Positions 30,766 through 41,731 of a stretch of 64,000 nucleotides of DNA are shown piece by piece. The stretch spans positions 62,001 through 126,000 of the forward strand of contig NZ_CP063356.1 of NCBI RefSeq assembly GCF_001866075.3, in the 5' to 3' direction. The notes beneath the pieces are model-generated. The model did no database searches, was not told the DNA's origin, and saw nothing but the letters and a program-made list of their open reading frames with translations. Both the position numbers and the translations under genes were made by a program. The DNA comes from Anaerobacillus isosaccharinicus (lineage in GTDB: Bacteria; Bacillota; Bacilli; Bacillales; Anaerobacillaceae). Each line of letters opens with the position of its first letter. Position 1 is the stretch's first letter.

Positions 30766-33074
30766 CACTCTTTAATCATTGTTTCGAAATAACCTGCATT
30801 ATTCTTAAATACATATCGTACCGCACCATGAGTATCTGTTCGTAATATGTTGATATTCCGCTGTTTTAATCGACTAATTACATCTTTATGAGGGTGTCCG
30901 TATAAATTATTTCTCCCTAGTGAGATTAGCGCATAATCTGGATTCGTCCCATTCAACAAAAAATCATTTGTAGATGTAGAACTACCGTGGTGTCCTACCT
31001 TTAACACATCAACATTGAGCTGCTCATAATTCGACATTAATCTTTTCTCACCCTCTACCTCTAAATCCCCTGTAAACAACCAATTTAGACCACCTATATT
31101 CGCGTAAATAACAATTGAACGGTCATTAGTCGTTTGTTCTTTTCCGTATGGCGATAAAATAGCAAATTTATTATCTCCAACTCGCCAATAATCTCCTTGT
31201 TTAACAAATAAAATATTTGTGCCTATATCTTGAAAGCTTTGGAGTAAATACTTTTCATATTGTCCTTCGATAGGTACAGCTCCATAAAGCAGCATTTGGA
31301 CAGGCATTTTTCCAATTAACGCTTCTGCTCCTCCAGTATGATCATAATGACCATGGCTTAAAATTAATTTATCTATTTTCCTTACTCCCTTTGCCTTTAA
31401 AAATGGTACGAGAACATCTCTTCCCACATCAAACGCCTTTTCTCGCTTCACTAAATCTTGTCTAAAACCAACCTCCACAATCCCACCTGTATCAATTAAA
31501 TAAACGGCTTTTCTTCTGGGTAGTTCAATATAGATGCTATCACCTTGACCAACATCCAGCATCGTTACCTCACCCCCATTAGTTAAATAAGGAAGATGCC
31601 AATGCACTAATGCGACGACAAAAAAGATCGTACTGCTCTTTAGTATCCTTATAACTGACCTCGATTTTTCCCATACATAAAACAAAACGCCAATAGCTAG
31701 GTAATAAAGGACAACTATAATAAGTGGTGGTTTCCCAAATATTAAAGAGGATAGTGGTAGGTCGCTAACTATTTCTAAACACAAATGAGCGAAGCCAACG
31801 GCCCATTCGTAAAAAATTAATAAAATTGAACTTAATGTTGGAAAAATTAAATGACTGATAAAGATAATGAATGCTAGTGGTAGAGCAAATAAAGTAATAA
31901 ACGGGATATAAACGAGGTTAAGTGGAATGCTCCACAATGAGATCTCATAAAAGTGGTAAATGATTAATGGAAAGGAGATTAATTGAGCTATAATTGTAAC
32001 TGATAATAGTTGCGCTAACCAGTTTGAATAACGTTGTAAAATGGTGTTTGAGGAGATAATTAATGAATAAGATACTATAAACGATAACTGAAACCCAATA
32101 TGAAGTATGTAGAAGGGATTAATAAGGAGAAGTCCTAAAAAAACAAAACTAATTCCATCTAAAGGGTTAATTTTTATCCGAGACCGTATCGTGATGAGGA
32201 CAACAACTGACATTGCAGCAGCCCGGATAACAGATGGCGCTCCCCCTGCTAAAATCGCATATATAGGAAGCAGTAAAATGAGTAAGTCAATGGTCCTTTC
32301 TTTTGTCATACCTATCCGAATGAACACAAAGTAAACAAATGCACTAACAAGTCCTACATGAAGACCAGAAACAGCTAGTAAATGAATGATTCCTAAAGAC
32401 TGATATGATTGCAGGATCTCTCTTTCCATTTCTCCTCTGTCACCAAATACTAATGAAATAATAATCCCTTTACTTTCTTTTGGAAAATGCTCTTTCATGT
32501 ATTCAATTCCAGCTTGGCGATATCTTTTAACCAAACCTAAAGGTGATAAAGGCTTTTCTTCACAATTTTTATTTGAGACTGTTTTTGGGGTGAATTGAAA
32601 ATAGATACTTCTTGTTACTAAGTATTCTTTATAATCAAAGCTATAAAAATTGCGACTCTCAGGTGGTTCCTTATACGTCCCCTCAAAAAAACATTTATTG
32701 CCATAATTCAATGTTTGTAAATGAGTTAGTTCCTCACTATTCTTTGCAAAATAGTTAATTTGAACATTCTCATTCTCAGTAGTTTTTAATTCAAAGGTTA
32801 GCTTATTTCCATTTAAATTAGGAATTGAGTTTATTTGTCCTACGATCGAGTTATGAGTTGGTAATGACGGTGGGGGTGTAAAATAAAAGGGGTTAATATA
32901 GAAAAAGACGAAAGTAATAACTGCAGAAATGTTCAGTAATTGATGGTGTTTATTTCTATATAACAAAAAAATTAGGGCTAACATTAGAAAAAGAGAGAAA
33001 CTATGAAAGCCCTGTATTCGTAATATTACACTACAAATTGCAGCAATAACTAAAATATATATCTTTCCAAACAC
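30765..33074 (-). CDS. comEC: Competence DNA channel protein ComEC
   Basis: The inner-membrane channel that passes single-stranded DNA into the cell during transformation. The 769 aa have N-terminal membrane helices and an OB-like external domain (about residues 65-170), the competence membrane domain (about 215-480, containing HLLAVSGLHVGLVSA), and a C-terminal metallo-beta-lactamase domain with SHGHYDHTGG (about 570). Start is GTG with GGAGG 11 bases upstream. It follows comEB, but comEA is separated by metY. Confidence 0.95.
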   Translation of the reverse strand: MFGKIYILVIAAICSVILRIQGFHSFSLFLMLALIFLLYRNKHHQLLNISAVITFVFFYINPFYFTPPPSLPTHNSIVGQINSIPNLNGNKLTFELKTTENENVQINYFAKNSEELTHLQTLNYGNKCFFEGTYKEPPESRNFYSFDYKEYLVTRSIYFQFTPKTVSNKNCEEKPLSPLGLVKRYRQAGIEYMKEHFPKESKGIIISLVFGDRGEMEREILQSYQSLGIIHLLAVSGLHVGLVSAFVYFVFIRIGMTKERTIDLLILLLPIYAILAGGAPSVIRAAAMSVVVLITIRSRIKINPLDGISFVFLGLLLINPFYILHIGFQLSFIVSYSLIISSNTILQRYSNWLAQLLSVTIIAQLISFPLIIYHFYEISLWSIPLNLVYIPFITLFALPLAFIIFISHLIFPTLSSILLIFYEWAVGFAHLCLEIVSDLPLSSLIFGKPPLIIVVLYYLAIGVLFYVWEKSRSVIRILKSSTIFFVVALVHWHLPYLTNGGEVTMLDVGQGDSIYIELPRRKAVYLIDTGGIVEVGFRQDLVKREKAFDVGRDVLVPFLKAKGVRKIDKLILSHGHYDHTGGAEALIGKMPVQMLLYGAVPIEGQYEKYLLQSFQDIGTNILFVKQGDYWRVGDNKFAILSPYGKEQTTNDRSIVIYANIGGLNWLFTGDLEVEGEKRLMSNYEQLNVDVLKVGHHGSSTSTNDFLLNGTNPDYALISLGRNNLYGHPHKDVISRLKQRNINILRTDTHGAVRYVFKNNAGYFETMIKE

Positions 33075-33128
33075 TTCGAAAAAAACCTCCTATCAAGCTT
33101 GGCTTTCTTCAGTGCCTATGAGATGTCC

Positions 33129-33698
33129 TTATGTTGTGTAGAGGAATAGGCTATTAGCTTCTTCTTTTAATGTTTTTAACTCTTCTTCACTAAGGCCTGC
33201 TTGCTCTAATTTTGTTAATAAAGACGCTGTGAAAGCTAACTTTTCCGCTGATTTTAAATCTAGTATCATTTCTTCTAACTCAACCTGTTCCACATGTACA
33301 CCAGCATTTTCAAACAATTCAATTGCATATGGATGATTTTTGTAATCTTTCGCATAATAAACTTTTTTAATACCACTTTGAATTATTGCTTTTGTACAGT
33401 TTAAACAAGGAAAATGAGTAACGTAAATTTCTGCTTGCGCAGTAGGTACACCAAATTTGGCACATTGTAATAATGCGTTTATTTCAGCGTGGATCGTTCG
33501 TATGCAATGATTGTTCTCAACATAGCAGTTGTCATCGCTACAATGTTCCCCACCTGAAATTGATCCATTATAACCCCCTGCAATAATTCGTTTATCCCTT
33601 ACAATCGTTGCCCCTACCATTAAACGTGTACAAGTGCTCCTTAATGCAAGCAAGTGACTCTGAGCCATAAAATATTGATCCCAAGATATACGTGACAA
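33129..33698 (-). CDS. comEB: ComE operon protein 2, dCMP deaminase family
   Basis: A zinc-dependent deoxycytidylate deaminase-like protein, encoded in the comE operon but not essential for transformation in B. subtilis. The 189 aa contain the zinc motif HAEINALL (about residues 70-77) and PCLNCTK (about 98-104). The TTG start follows GGAGGG with about 7 bases spacing. It precedes comEC by ~55 bp. Confidence 0.95.
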   Translation of the reverse strand: MSRISWDQYFMAQSHLLALRSTCTRLMVGATIVRDKRIIAGGYNGSISGGEHCSDDNCYVENNHCIRTIHAEINALLQCAKFGVPTAQAEIYVTHFPCLNCTKAIIQSGIKKVYYAKDYKNHPYAIELFENAGVHVEQVELEEMILDLKSAEKLAFTASLLTKLEQAGLSEEELKTLKEEANSLFLYTT

Positions 33699-33768
33699 AA
33701 AATGTCCCTCCTAAAAAGTAAATCTATTCCCTTCAGTTTAGACAAAACATGACACGTTCGTCAAATGG

Positions 33769-33871
33769 TAATTAGAATGTAGAATGTAGAATGTAGAAAA
33801 CTTTGTGATTTTTTCACAAGTTTTCTACATTCATAATTCATAATTCATAATTCATAATTCATAATTCATAA

Positions 33872-33873
<2 letters not shown>
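33769..33873. repeat. Heptamer-array palindrome, copy 4
   Basis: Left units: three AATGTAG repeats (33774-33794). Right: TTTTCTA, CATTCAT and then five perfect AATTCAT units (33835-33869). Between them is a GAAAACTT / AAGTTTTC stem. The metY stop codon lies in the last unit. Confidence 0.85.
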
Positions 33874-35245
<1,372 letters not shown>

Positions 35246-35257
35246 TGATCTGCTTCT

Positions 35258-35367
35258 TTCTCTCATTTTTCAGAACTATACGCTCTGTTGGATTTAGCAC
35301 CTTGTATTTTCACACTGGTTGCCGGGTTTCATAGGGCCAATCCCTCCACCTCTCTCAATAAGAGTGT
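35258..35367 (-). ncRNA. SAM-I (S-box) riboswitch
   Basis: On the minus strand the core reads GAGAGGTGGAGGGATTGGCC, CTATGAAACCCGGCAACC, then GGTGCTAAATCCAAC, closed by a P1 stem of CTCTTAT / ATGAGAG type. These are the conserved core segments of the SAM-I aptamer. An intrinsic terminator follows, so high SAM should stop transcription before metY. Confidence 0.97.
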
Positions 35368-35389
35368 TCATTAATTTGTTGTTGAGGTG

Positions 35390-35419
35390 ATTATACTGTT
35401 TTCCAATAAGAATTGTCAA
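35390..35419 (-). promoter_or_regulatory. Consensus SigA promoter of metY
   Basis: TTGACA (35419-35414), 18 bp, TATAAT (35395-35390) on the minus strand, about 25 bp upstream of the riboswitch. Confidence 0.85.
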
Positions 35420-35441
35420 TAATTTCTGAAAAAATAATTTA

Positions 35442-36050
35442 TTACTTTACATCAATGAAATCTACCATTTTCTCAACTGTTTTCTTCCCTATACCCGAAA
35501 CATTAACAAGATCATCTACACTTTTAAACTTCCCAAACTCATCACGATAAGAAATAATTGCCGAAGCTTTAGCTGGACCTATTCCAGGGATTTTTTCTAA
35601 TTCTTCAGCCTTAGCGGTGTTAATATTAATTTTCCCATTATCTTTAGAAGTGGTTAAAATTGTTGCTAACTTCTCTATTTCTTCATCGCCGTGTTTTGGA
35701 ACAAAAATGACCATTTCATCCTCTAATAATAAAGCTAGATTTATCGCATCCCGATTGGCCTCTTCCATAAAACCACTAGCTTTTTCAACTGCGTGGACGA
35801 CTCTCTCGCCCTGGTTCATTTCATACACTCCAGGTTTAACTACTGCTCCTTTAATATCAACAATTAACTTCTCACTTTTTTCTTCTAACTGCTTCACTGG
35901 TTCTTCCGTGTCTTTCTCAATAACTAACGTTTGAAAATGACCATTCGTATCTCTACTGTTGTCAAAATTCCCAATAAAGCTTACACTAAAAATTAAAGCA
36001 ACTGTACATACTGCAATTAGAAAGAGACTATTACGTTTTAATTTCATCAT
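35442..36050 (-). CDS. comEA: Competence DNA receptor ComEA
   Basis: A membrane-anchored DNA-binding receptor for transformation. The 202 aa have an N-terminal transmembrane anchor (about residues 9-27), an SLBB-like domain (about 62-120, with VDIKGAVVKPGVYEM), and a C-terminal helix-hairpin-helix pair (about 138-200, with ININTAKAEELEKIPGIG). It is divergent from the DUF2533-like gene and comER. comEB and comEC do not follow directly, because metY intervenes. Confidence 0.95.
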   Translation of the reverse strand: MMKLKRNSLFLIAVCTVALIFSVSFIGNFDNSRDTNGHFQTLVIEKDTEEPVKQLEEKSEKLIVDIKGAVVKPGVYEMNQGERVVHAVEKASGFMEEANRDAINLALLLEDEMVIFVPKHGDEEIEKLATILTTSKDNGKININTAKAEELEKIPGIGPAKASAIISYRDEFGKFKSVDDLVNVSGIGKKTVEKMVDFIDVK

Positions 36051-36092
36051 GTTTGGTACCCCCTAAAAATGAATTGTAAAAGGAAAATATAA

Positions 36093-36350
36093 ATGAGTGT
36101 ACACTTACAGCTAAAAAAACAAATGACTAATTTTATTGCTGCCGAAAAAAAATATAAAGAATTAGATAAAAGAAGAGAAGAAAAGATTGAAGAGGTAATA
36201 AAAGAAGCAAGGGCTAATAAAGATTTTTCTCTAAATGAAGTAAATGCTCTAACTGAGGAATTAAACAACTTAAGGAGATCGTTTGGTTTTCTACCTATGA
36301 GAAAGACGGTCACAAAAGAAATGGTGTTCGATTACATTAATCGAGACTAA
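36093..36350 (+). CDS. DUF2533-like small protein
   Basis: An 85-aa, highly charged, probably helical protein (Lys/Glu-rich) without a membrane segment. The opening MSVHLQLKKQ and the C-terminal RKTVTKEMVFDYI part resemble the B. subtilis YpbS/DUF2533 family, a match made from memory. Function is unknown. It is divergent from comEA and upstream of comER, an insertion relative to B. subtilis. A ribosome site (AAAAGGAAA) precedes the ATG. Confidence 0.7.
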   Translation: MSVHLQLKKQMTNFIAAEKKYKELDKRREEKIEEVIKEARANKDFSLNEVNALTEELNNLRRSFGFLPMRKTVTKEMVFDYINRD

Positions 36351-36498
36351 ATAGTAGAGGTTGTCCTAAAGAGGGCGGCCTCTTACTTTTTCTAAGCACT
36401 AGATGGTTTTCCTCCAAATAAACAAATTATGTCATAATCATTTTCCTTGCAACATAGACTTAAGGGTAAGAATGTTCGAGAAAGAGGGGGTTGAACAC

Positions 36499-37320
36499 GT
36501 GAAAATAGGTATTATCGGAACTGGTAGTATGGGGAGCATTCTAATTGAATCGTTCATCGAATCAACAGCAGTAACCCCATCTCAACTTATCATCACAAAT
36601 CGAACGATTGAAAAAGCCTATGCCTTTAAGGAAAAATTCCCTGATCTGCAAGTAGTTGAATCTTCCAAAGATGTAGCTCGTGCGGCTGATATATTGTTTA
36701 TTTGTGTAAAACCATTACAATTTCAATCACTCCTAAAGGAGTTAAATTCCGTATTAACTAAAGAACAATTGCTTATTTCAATTACTAGTCCAATTTCCAT
36801 TAGTCAATTGGAATCAGCTGTTTCTTGTAAAACAGCACGAATTATACCAAGTATTACAAATAGAGCTTTAGCAGGTACATCTTTAGTTACTTTAGGAACA
36901 ACCTGCAATGCTGATGATTACGAAACATTAAACAGCCTTCTGAGACATATCTCAACACCAGTTATCATTGAGGAAAATATCACTCGAGTTGCTTCCGACA
37001 TTGCTAGTTGTGGGCCTGCATTTTTCAGTTACTTAGTTCAAGGATTCATAGAAGCTGCAGTGAGGCAAACAGAAATTACGAAAGAAGAAGCGACACAATT
37101 GGCAAGTGAAATGATGATTGGCTTCGGAAAACTACTTGAAAAAGAGATTTTCACATTACCTACATTACAAGAAAGGGTTTCAGTTCCAGGTGGTGTAACA
37201 GGAGAAGGTATAAAAGTATTACGCGAAGAACTAGGAGACATGTTTGATCTGTTATTCCAGCAAACTCATGCAAAATACGATGAAGATTTAGAAAAAGTCA
37301 AAGATCAGTTTAATAGTTAA
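36499..37320 (+). CDS. comER: ComER, pyrroline-5-carboxylate reductase-like protein
   Basis: A Rossmann-fold oxidoreductase related to ProC, encoded divergently from comEA in bacilli. It has been linked to sporulation and biofilm control rather than proline synthesis. The 273 aa start with the nucleotide-binding VKIGIIGTGSMGS, and have GPAFFSYLVQGFIEAA (about 172-187) and PGGVTGEGIK near 232 as in ProC. The GTG at 36499 has GAGGGGG at 8 bases; the longer reading frame upstream is not supported. Confidence 0.92.
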   Translation: MKIGIIGTGSMGSILIESFIESTAVTPSQLIITNRTIEKAYAFKEKFPDLQVVESSKDVARAADILFICVKPLQFQSLLKELNSVLTKEQLLISITSPISISQLESAVSCKTARIIPSITNRALAGTSLVTLGTTCNADDYETLNSLLRHISTPVIIEENITRVASDIASCGPAFFSYLVQGFIEAAVRQTEITKEEATQLASEMMIGFGKLLEKEIFTLPTLQERVSVPGGVTGEGIKVLREELGDMFDLLFQQTHAKYDEDLEKVKDQFNS

Positions 37321-37370
37321 ACAACAGAAGTAACTTAATAAGACTATTATAAAAAAAATTTCCAAACATG

Positions 37371-37413
37371 AAAAGAGGCTTTCTCCAAAATTTTAGGAGA
37401 TTGCCTCTTTTTT
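37371..37413. terminator. Terminator between comER and yqeM
   Basis: An AAAAGAGGC / GCCTCTTTT hairpin with internal CTCC / GGAG pairing and T/A runs on both sides, in the convergent gap. Confidence 0.8.
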
Positions 37414-37440
37414 ATAAGAAAAGTCAATATTTGATCTGTA

Positions 37441-38184
37441 TTATATTTTTTTCGTCACAAAGAACCAACGCTCAGCATTTTCTTCTAATGTTTCTAAGGA
37501 AAAATCTCCAGTAATAGAAATGACCTCAAAACCGGAATTTTTCAATGCTTTTTCATACGTCTCTATCGTGTAGGTTCGTTGCTTATGAAACTCATCGTAC
37601 CTCTCATACATTCCCTCCTCATTTTCAACAAAAAAGGATAGGTCATGGTCAACACTGTACTCTTCTTCGCCTGCAAAGCATTCCCAAATATAAGAGATTT
37701 CTTGGCCGTTATGGGCAAATGTATGACCTGTAAAAATTGCCTCAACTTTATGGATTGAATGTACATCAAAAATAAATAGTCCATTTTTCTTTAGATGATG
37801 AGAAATTCTTTGGAAAGTTACATTTATTTCCTGTTCATTATTTAAATAGTTGATGCAATCACAAAGAGATATTACTACATCAAATTCACCTAAACCCTCT
37901 AATTCCCTCATATCCTGTTGAAAAAATTGAACTTCCGCTTTTGCTGCATCACTTTTTTCTTTTGCTACAAAAAGCATTTCTTCCGATAAGTCTACTGCTG
38001 TTACTTGAAGACCATGCTTGCTTAAAGGAATTGCAATATTTCCTGTTCCACAACCTACGTCTAAAATTTGACGATGATAATTACCAGTATTTTTCATTAT
38101 GTCTAAAACGAAAGACACCCACTGTTCATAAGGGGCGTCTGTCATTAATTCATCATACAAATAGGCAAATTTTCCGTAATTCAT
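37441..38184 (-). CDS. yqeM: SAM-dependent methyltransferase YqeM
   Basis: A class I methyltransferase of unknown substrate. The 247 aa show motif I ILDVGCGTGNIAIPL (about residues 41-55) and an acidic motif II near VTAVDLSEEM (about 61-70). It is the last gene of the yqeH-aroE-yhbY-nadD-yqeK-rsfS run, as in B. subtilis, with cvfB inserted just upstream (5 bp gap). Confidence 0.93.
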   Translation of the reverse strand: MNYGKFAYLYDELMTDAPYEQWVSFVLDIMKNTGNYHRQILDVGCGTGNIAIPLSKHGLQVTAVDLSEEMLFVAKEKSDAAKAEVQFFQQDMRELEGLGEFDVVISLCDCINYLNNEQEINVTFQRISHHLKKNGLFIFDVHSIHKVEAIFTGHTFAHNGQEISYIWECFAGEEEYSVDHDLSFFVENEEGMYERYDEFHKQRTYTIETYEKALKNSGFEVISITGDFSLETLEENAERWFFVTKKI

Positions 38185-38189
38185 AAAAA

Positions 38190-39053
38190 TTACTCCTTTT
38201 TATACGTCCAGCCATCTTTTTGATAAACCTTTCCTTCTTTTAAAAGCTTACCAATCGCTCGTTTAAAAGCACCTTTGCTCATATTGAACTTTTGTTTAAT
38301 GATGATCGGATCCGAACTATCTGTGTAAGGCATACCACCTTCACGCTTTTCTAAAAATTCATAAATTTTATCCGCATCATCATGTCTACGCTCGTGAGCT
38401 TTTGGTTGCATTGAAATGTTAATTTTCCCATCATCACGGACAAAGGTTACTCTACCTGTGATTACTTTACCAAGATGTAAATCCTCGTTTGCTTCGTTAA
38501 AATGAAGAAAAGCGATATAGCCTTCTTTCGTCATCACGAAAACACCTTTTTCGGCAAATGAATAAATTGTTCCTGTTATTTCTTCATTTAAAATCGTTTT
38601 AGGGGCTAGTGCTGCCGTTTCCTCTATTGGAGTCCCTCTAAGCAATCTACCCATCAACCGACCTTTTTTATCATAGATTAATGAAACCGGTACTTTGTCA
38701 CCGACTTTTGGCCATAAAGCTCGATCAGGCCCTAGATCATCCATTGATAAGAATAAATCACGGTCAATTCCGTTGTATAGGAAAACACCATCTCTTTCGT
38801 TAATAGAAACGACCTCTAGCCAATCAAAATTCCCTAATGAAACAATTGGCTTTTCCATTGTAGCTGCTAAGCGCCCTTGGTGATCATGAAACAAAAATAC
38901 TTCAACAGTGTCACCAACTTTAATAGGATCTGTTACTTGTCTTTTATGAAGTAACACATCTTCACTTTCAACCTTTTCCGAGGTCAAAAAGAAGCCAAAA
39001 TCAGCTTTCCGTTCAACCTTTAACTTAACAATCATTCCAGGCTTAAATTCCAT
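38190..39053 (-). CDS. cvfB: CvfB family S1-like RNA-binding protein
   Basis: A 287-aa protein of the CvfB/YitL family: tandem S1-type OB folds (about residues 1-60, 70-140 and 150-215) and a C-terminal winged helix (about 225-285). CvfB affects virulence factor expression in Staphylococcus through RNA binding. Its stop/start overlaps rsfS by one base. In B. subtilis the homologue (yitL) lies elsewhere, so its insertion between rsfS and yqeM is a local difference. Confidence 0.9.
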   Translation of the reverse strand: MEFKPGMIVKLKVERKADFGFFLTSEKVESEDVLLHKRQVTDPIKVGDTVEVFLFHDHQGRLAATMEKPIVSLGNFDWLEVVSINERDGVFLYNGIDRDLFLSMDDLGPDRALWPKVGDKVPVSLIYDKKGRLMGRLLRGTPIEETAALAPKTILNEEITGTIYSFAEKGVFVMTKEGYIAFLHFNEANEDLHLGKVITGRVTFVRDDGKINISMQPKAHERRHDDADKIYEFLEKREGGMPYTDSSDPIIIKQKFNMSKGAFKRAIGKLLKEGKVYQKDGWTYKKE

Positions 39054-39406
39054 TACTCAAGAACCCCTTCTACATCAAGTGTAGGCGCATCTCCCCAGAG
39101 TTTCTCTAGGTTGTAGTAAAGTCTCTCATCTTTATGGAAAACATGGACAACAACGTCATCAAGGTCAATTAATACCCAACGGGCTTGATCATACCCCTCT
39201 AACCTCTTTAATTCAATGTTATTTTCTTGGGCTGTTTTTTTAATCTCAGTTGCAATTGATTGAACTTGCTTTTCCGAATTACCATGGCAGATTAGAAAAT
39301 AATCAGAGATTAATGAAATCCCCTTCATATCTAAGACCACGATATTTTCTGCTTTTTTATCATCTGATGCTTTTACGGCTATTTCTAAAATTTTATTTTC
39401 ATGCAT
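39053..39406 (-). CDS. rsfS: Ribosomal silencing factor RsfS
   Basis: RsfS binds L14 on the 50S subunit and blocks subunit joining in starvation (YqeL in B. subtilis). The 117 aa carry the family segments DYFLICHGNSEKQVQSIA (about residues 34-51) and YDQARWVLIDLDDVVVHVF (about 72-90). It overlaps cvfB by one base and starts 3 bp after yqeK. Confidence 0.96.
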   Translation of the reverse strand: MHENKILEIAVKASDDKKAENIVVLDMKGISLISDYFLICHGNSEKQVQSIATEIKKTAQENNIELKRLEGYDQARWVLIDLDDVVVHVFHKDERLYYNLEKLWGDAPTLDVEGVLE

Positions 39407-39409
39407 GTA

Positions 39410-39976
39410 CTAAAACTCCTCCTTTAAAATTATGTGATTATAAGCGGCTAATGTATCGGGAAACACAGGTTGTTGTTTACTGACTAAAAAATAAATTGTG
39501 TTTGAAATTCCTTTAAGTAACGCTTCATCTAAATTAGTTTGCGCTAATAATCGAACTTCGTCAACACCAGAAAACGAACGGTTTGGTTCAATGTAATCGG
39601 AAATATAAATAATCTTCTCTAATAGTGTCATAAACGGTCTACCTGTCGTATGATAACGAATTGCATCTAAAACTTCTTCATCATCAATTCCCAGTTCTTT
39701 CCTAACTAAATATGCGCCAACTGGAGCATGTAGCAACTCTCGGCCGTATTTTAAAAGATTGTCACTCATATTTTGTTCACTTACAATCGATTTCATCTCA
39801 GCCACAGGACGATATTTTGCATAGTCATGAAAGATAGCCGCTAATTCTACCTTTTTTTGATTAGCTCCATATTTTTCTGCTAATGAAACTGCTGTTTCTA
39901 AAACTCCTAGTGTATGGTTATATCGCTTTTCTGGAAGTACATTTTTAATGAGTTCTAGCGCTTTAAGTTTTTCCAT
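39410..39976 (-). CDS. yqeK: HD-domain hydrolase YqeK (diadenosine tetraphosphatase)
   Basis: A metal-dependent HD-superfamily phosphohydrolase. Bacterial YqeK proteins cleave Ap4A symmetrically to ADP. The 188 aa have RYNHTLGVLETA (about residues 18-29), the HD dyad in IFHDYAKYRP (about 49-58), and H-containing APVGAYL and RYHTTGRP motifs. It overlaps nadD by 14 bp, as in most bacilli. Confidence 0.95.
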   Translation of the reverse strand: MEKLKALELIKNVLPEKRYNHTLGVLETAVSLAEKYGANQKKVELAAIFHDYAKYRPVAEMKSIVSEQNMSDNLLKYGRELLHAPVGAYLVRKELGIDDEEVLDAIRYHTTGRPFMTLLEKIIYISDYIEPNRSFSGVDEVRLLAQTNLDEALLKGISNTIYFLVSKQQPVFPDTLAAYNHIILKEEF

Positions 39977-40538
39977 AAATATCCCTCTCCTTTATAAAAT
40001 CAATGACAGGCTCGGGGAGAAGGTAACGAACTGATTGGTTATTACTTAGACGTTCCCTTATTTCACTAGATGATATTTCTAATTGCGGTGCCTCTACAAG
40101 CACTACTTTATCACTAAAAATTGGCTTTAAAAGGTGTCCTGGACGTCGAATGCCAATAAAAGTAATTAGTATCAGTAATTCATCAATATCCTTCCATTTA
40201 GGAAGATAGTTAACCATATCGCCACCAATAATAAAATAAAACTGATGATCTTCATACCTTTTCTTAAGTTCTTTTATTGTTTCGATTGTGTACGATGGCC
40301 CACTACGTTCAAACTCAATTAATGAAAGTTGAAAAAAAGGATTACTGCTAATCGCCTGACGAACCATTTCGATTCTGTCCTCATCCAGACAAAGATTACT
40401 TCCTGCCTTGTGTGGAGGGATTTTTGTCGGCATAAACCAAACTTCGTCTAAGCTACAAGTTTCTCTGGCTTGTTCAGCAATTAGTAAATGCCCAAAATGA
40501 GGAGGGTCAAATGTACCACCTAAAATACCTATTTTCAT
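39963..40538 (-). CDS. nadD: Nicotinate-nucleotide adenylyltransferase
   Basis: NadD makes deamido-NAD from nicotinate mononucleotide and ATP. The 191 aa begin MKIGILGGTFDPPHFGH, containing the (H/T)xGH nucleotidyltransferase motif, and have the SSSEIRERL (ISSTxxR-type) motif near residue 157. The ATG at 40538 follows GGGGGAGG; a start seven codons earlier is not needed. Confidence 0.96.
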   Translation of the reverse strand: MKIGILGGTFDPPHFGHLLIAEQARETCSLDEVWFMPTKIPPHKAGSNLCLDEDRIEMVRQAISSNPFFQLSLIEFERSGPSYTIETIKELKKRYEDHQFYFIIGGDMVNYLPKWKDIDELLILITFIGIRRPGHLLKPIFSDKVVLVEAPQLEISSSEIRERLSNNQSVRYLLPEPVIDFIKERDIYGKT

Positions 40539-40580
40539 TAACTTCCTCCCCCTTTTCAAACCTTTTAATTGAATTCCGTA

Positions 40581-40871
40581 CTATGGTAATTGAAGCGACT
40601 TGTTCTCTGTTGACTCTTTATAAAGAACAATCGTGCTACCAATGATTTGGACGATCTCTGATTTAGTTCCTTTAGCTAATTGAATAGCTACTTCATCTTT
40701 GTCCATCTCACAACTTTGTAAGATACCTACTTTGATTAATTCACGCGCCTCTAAAGCTTCTGAAATTTGCTTAACCATATTCTCATTAACGCATCCTTTA
40801 CCAACCTGAAAAATTGGATTCAAATGATGAGCTTGTGACCGTAAAAATCTTTTTTGCTTTCCTGTTAACAT
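40581..40871 (-). CDS. yhbY: YhbY family RNA-binding protein (CRM domain)
   Basis: A 96-aa single CRM-domain protein (YqeI in B. subtilis) associated with pre-50S ribosome particles. It contains LTGKQKRFLRSQAHHLNPIF at the N-terminus and the characteristic VGKGCVNENM (GxxG-type loop, about residues 22-31). It overlaps the end of aroE by 7 bp. Confidence 0.95.
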   Translation of the reverse strand: MLTGKQKRFLRSQAHHLNPIFQVGKGCVNENMVKQISEALEARELIKVGILQSCEMDKDEVAIQLAKGTKSEIVQIIGSTIVLYKESTENKSLQLP

Positions 40872-41713
40872 GTAGATCCTCCTAATTGTTGCATAACTAT
40901 TTTTGTCATTTTTTCAGTATCTGGTTGTTTACCTGTCCACTTTAAAAAGGCTAAAGCCCCTTGCTCAACAAACATCCCAACACCGTTGTGTGTAATAATA
41001 CCTTTTTTATTACCAAGTTGTAACAACTTTGTCTCAATTGGATTATAGATCAAATCGCTTAAAACAGCTGTTTGCTTTATATGATCGATTGATATTGGAA
41101 CTTCATCAACACGAGGGCTCATTCCAATCGATGTCGTATTAATGACAATATCATACCTTGCCAAGTTTAATTGGGCTTTTTTCAATGGAAGGACATTTAT
41201 ATTCGCTTCTCGATACTTTAAGTAATGATTTTTAATCTCATCTGCCTTCTCAATTGTCCGATTGGCAATTGTTAAAAGAGCGACACCATCATTAGCTAAT
41301 GCGGTAACAATTCCTCTAGCTGCTCCGCCTGCTCCAATAACTAAGACATTAGAATCTTTGAGAGGCTTATTTAACTTTGTTAATAGTGAGGTTAAATAAC
41401 CCCTTCCATCAGTATTATAACCAATGAGACGACCTTCAATATTAACAACTGTATTTACAGCCCCAATCATCAGAGCTTCTTCATCTATCTCGTCCAAAAA
41501 CTCCATAATCGTAACCTTATGAGGAATTGTGACGTTTAAACCAGATATATTGAAAAGTCTAAGCGCATCAACAGCTTCTTTTAATTTGTCCTCTGGCACA
41601 TCAAAGGCGTGGTAATATCCGTTAATTCCAAGCTGTTTAAACGCATCATTGTGCATAAGAGGCGACATCGAATGTCCAACAGGATGTCCTAATAAACCAT
41701 AAAGTTTATTCAT
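40865..41713 (-). CDS. aroE: Shikimate dehydrogenase
   Basis: An NADPH-dependent enzyme converting 3-dehydroshikimate to shikimate in aromatic amino-acid synthesis. The 282 aa have the substrate domain with GHPVGHSMSPLMHN (about residues 9-22) and GLNVTIPHK (about 58-66), and a Rossmann domain with VIGAGGAARG (about 126-135). A repeat array separates it from yqeH upstream. Confidence 0.97.
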   Translation of the reverse strand: MNKLYGLLGHPVGHSMSPLMHNDAFKQLGINGYYHAFDVPEDKLKEAVDALRLFNISGLNVTIPHKVTIMEFLDEIDEEALMIGAVNTVVNIEGRLIGYNTDGRGYLTSLLTKLNKPLKDSNVLVIGAGGAARGIVTALANDGVALLTIANRTIEKADEIKNHYLKYREANINVLPLKKAQLNLARYDIVINTTSIGMSPRVDEVPISIDHIKQTAVLSDLIYNPIETKLLQLGNKKGIITHNGVGMFVEQGALAFLKWTGKQPDTEKMTKIVMQQLGGSTC

Positions 41714-41731
41714 CCAAAAACCCCCTTTTAT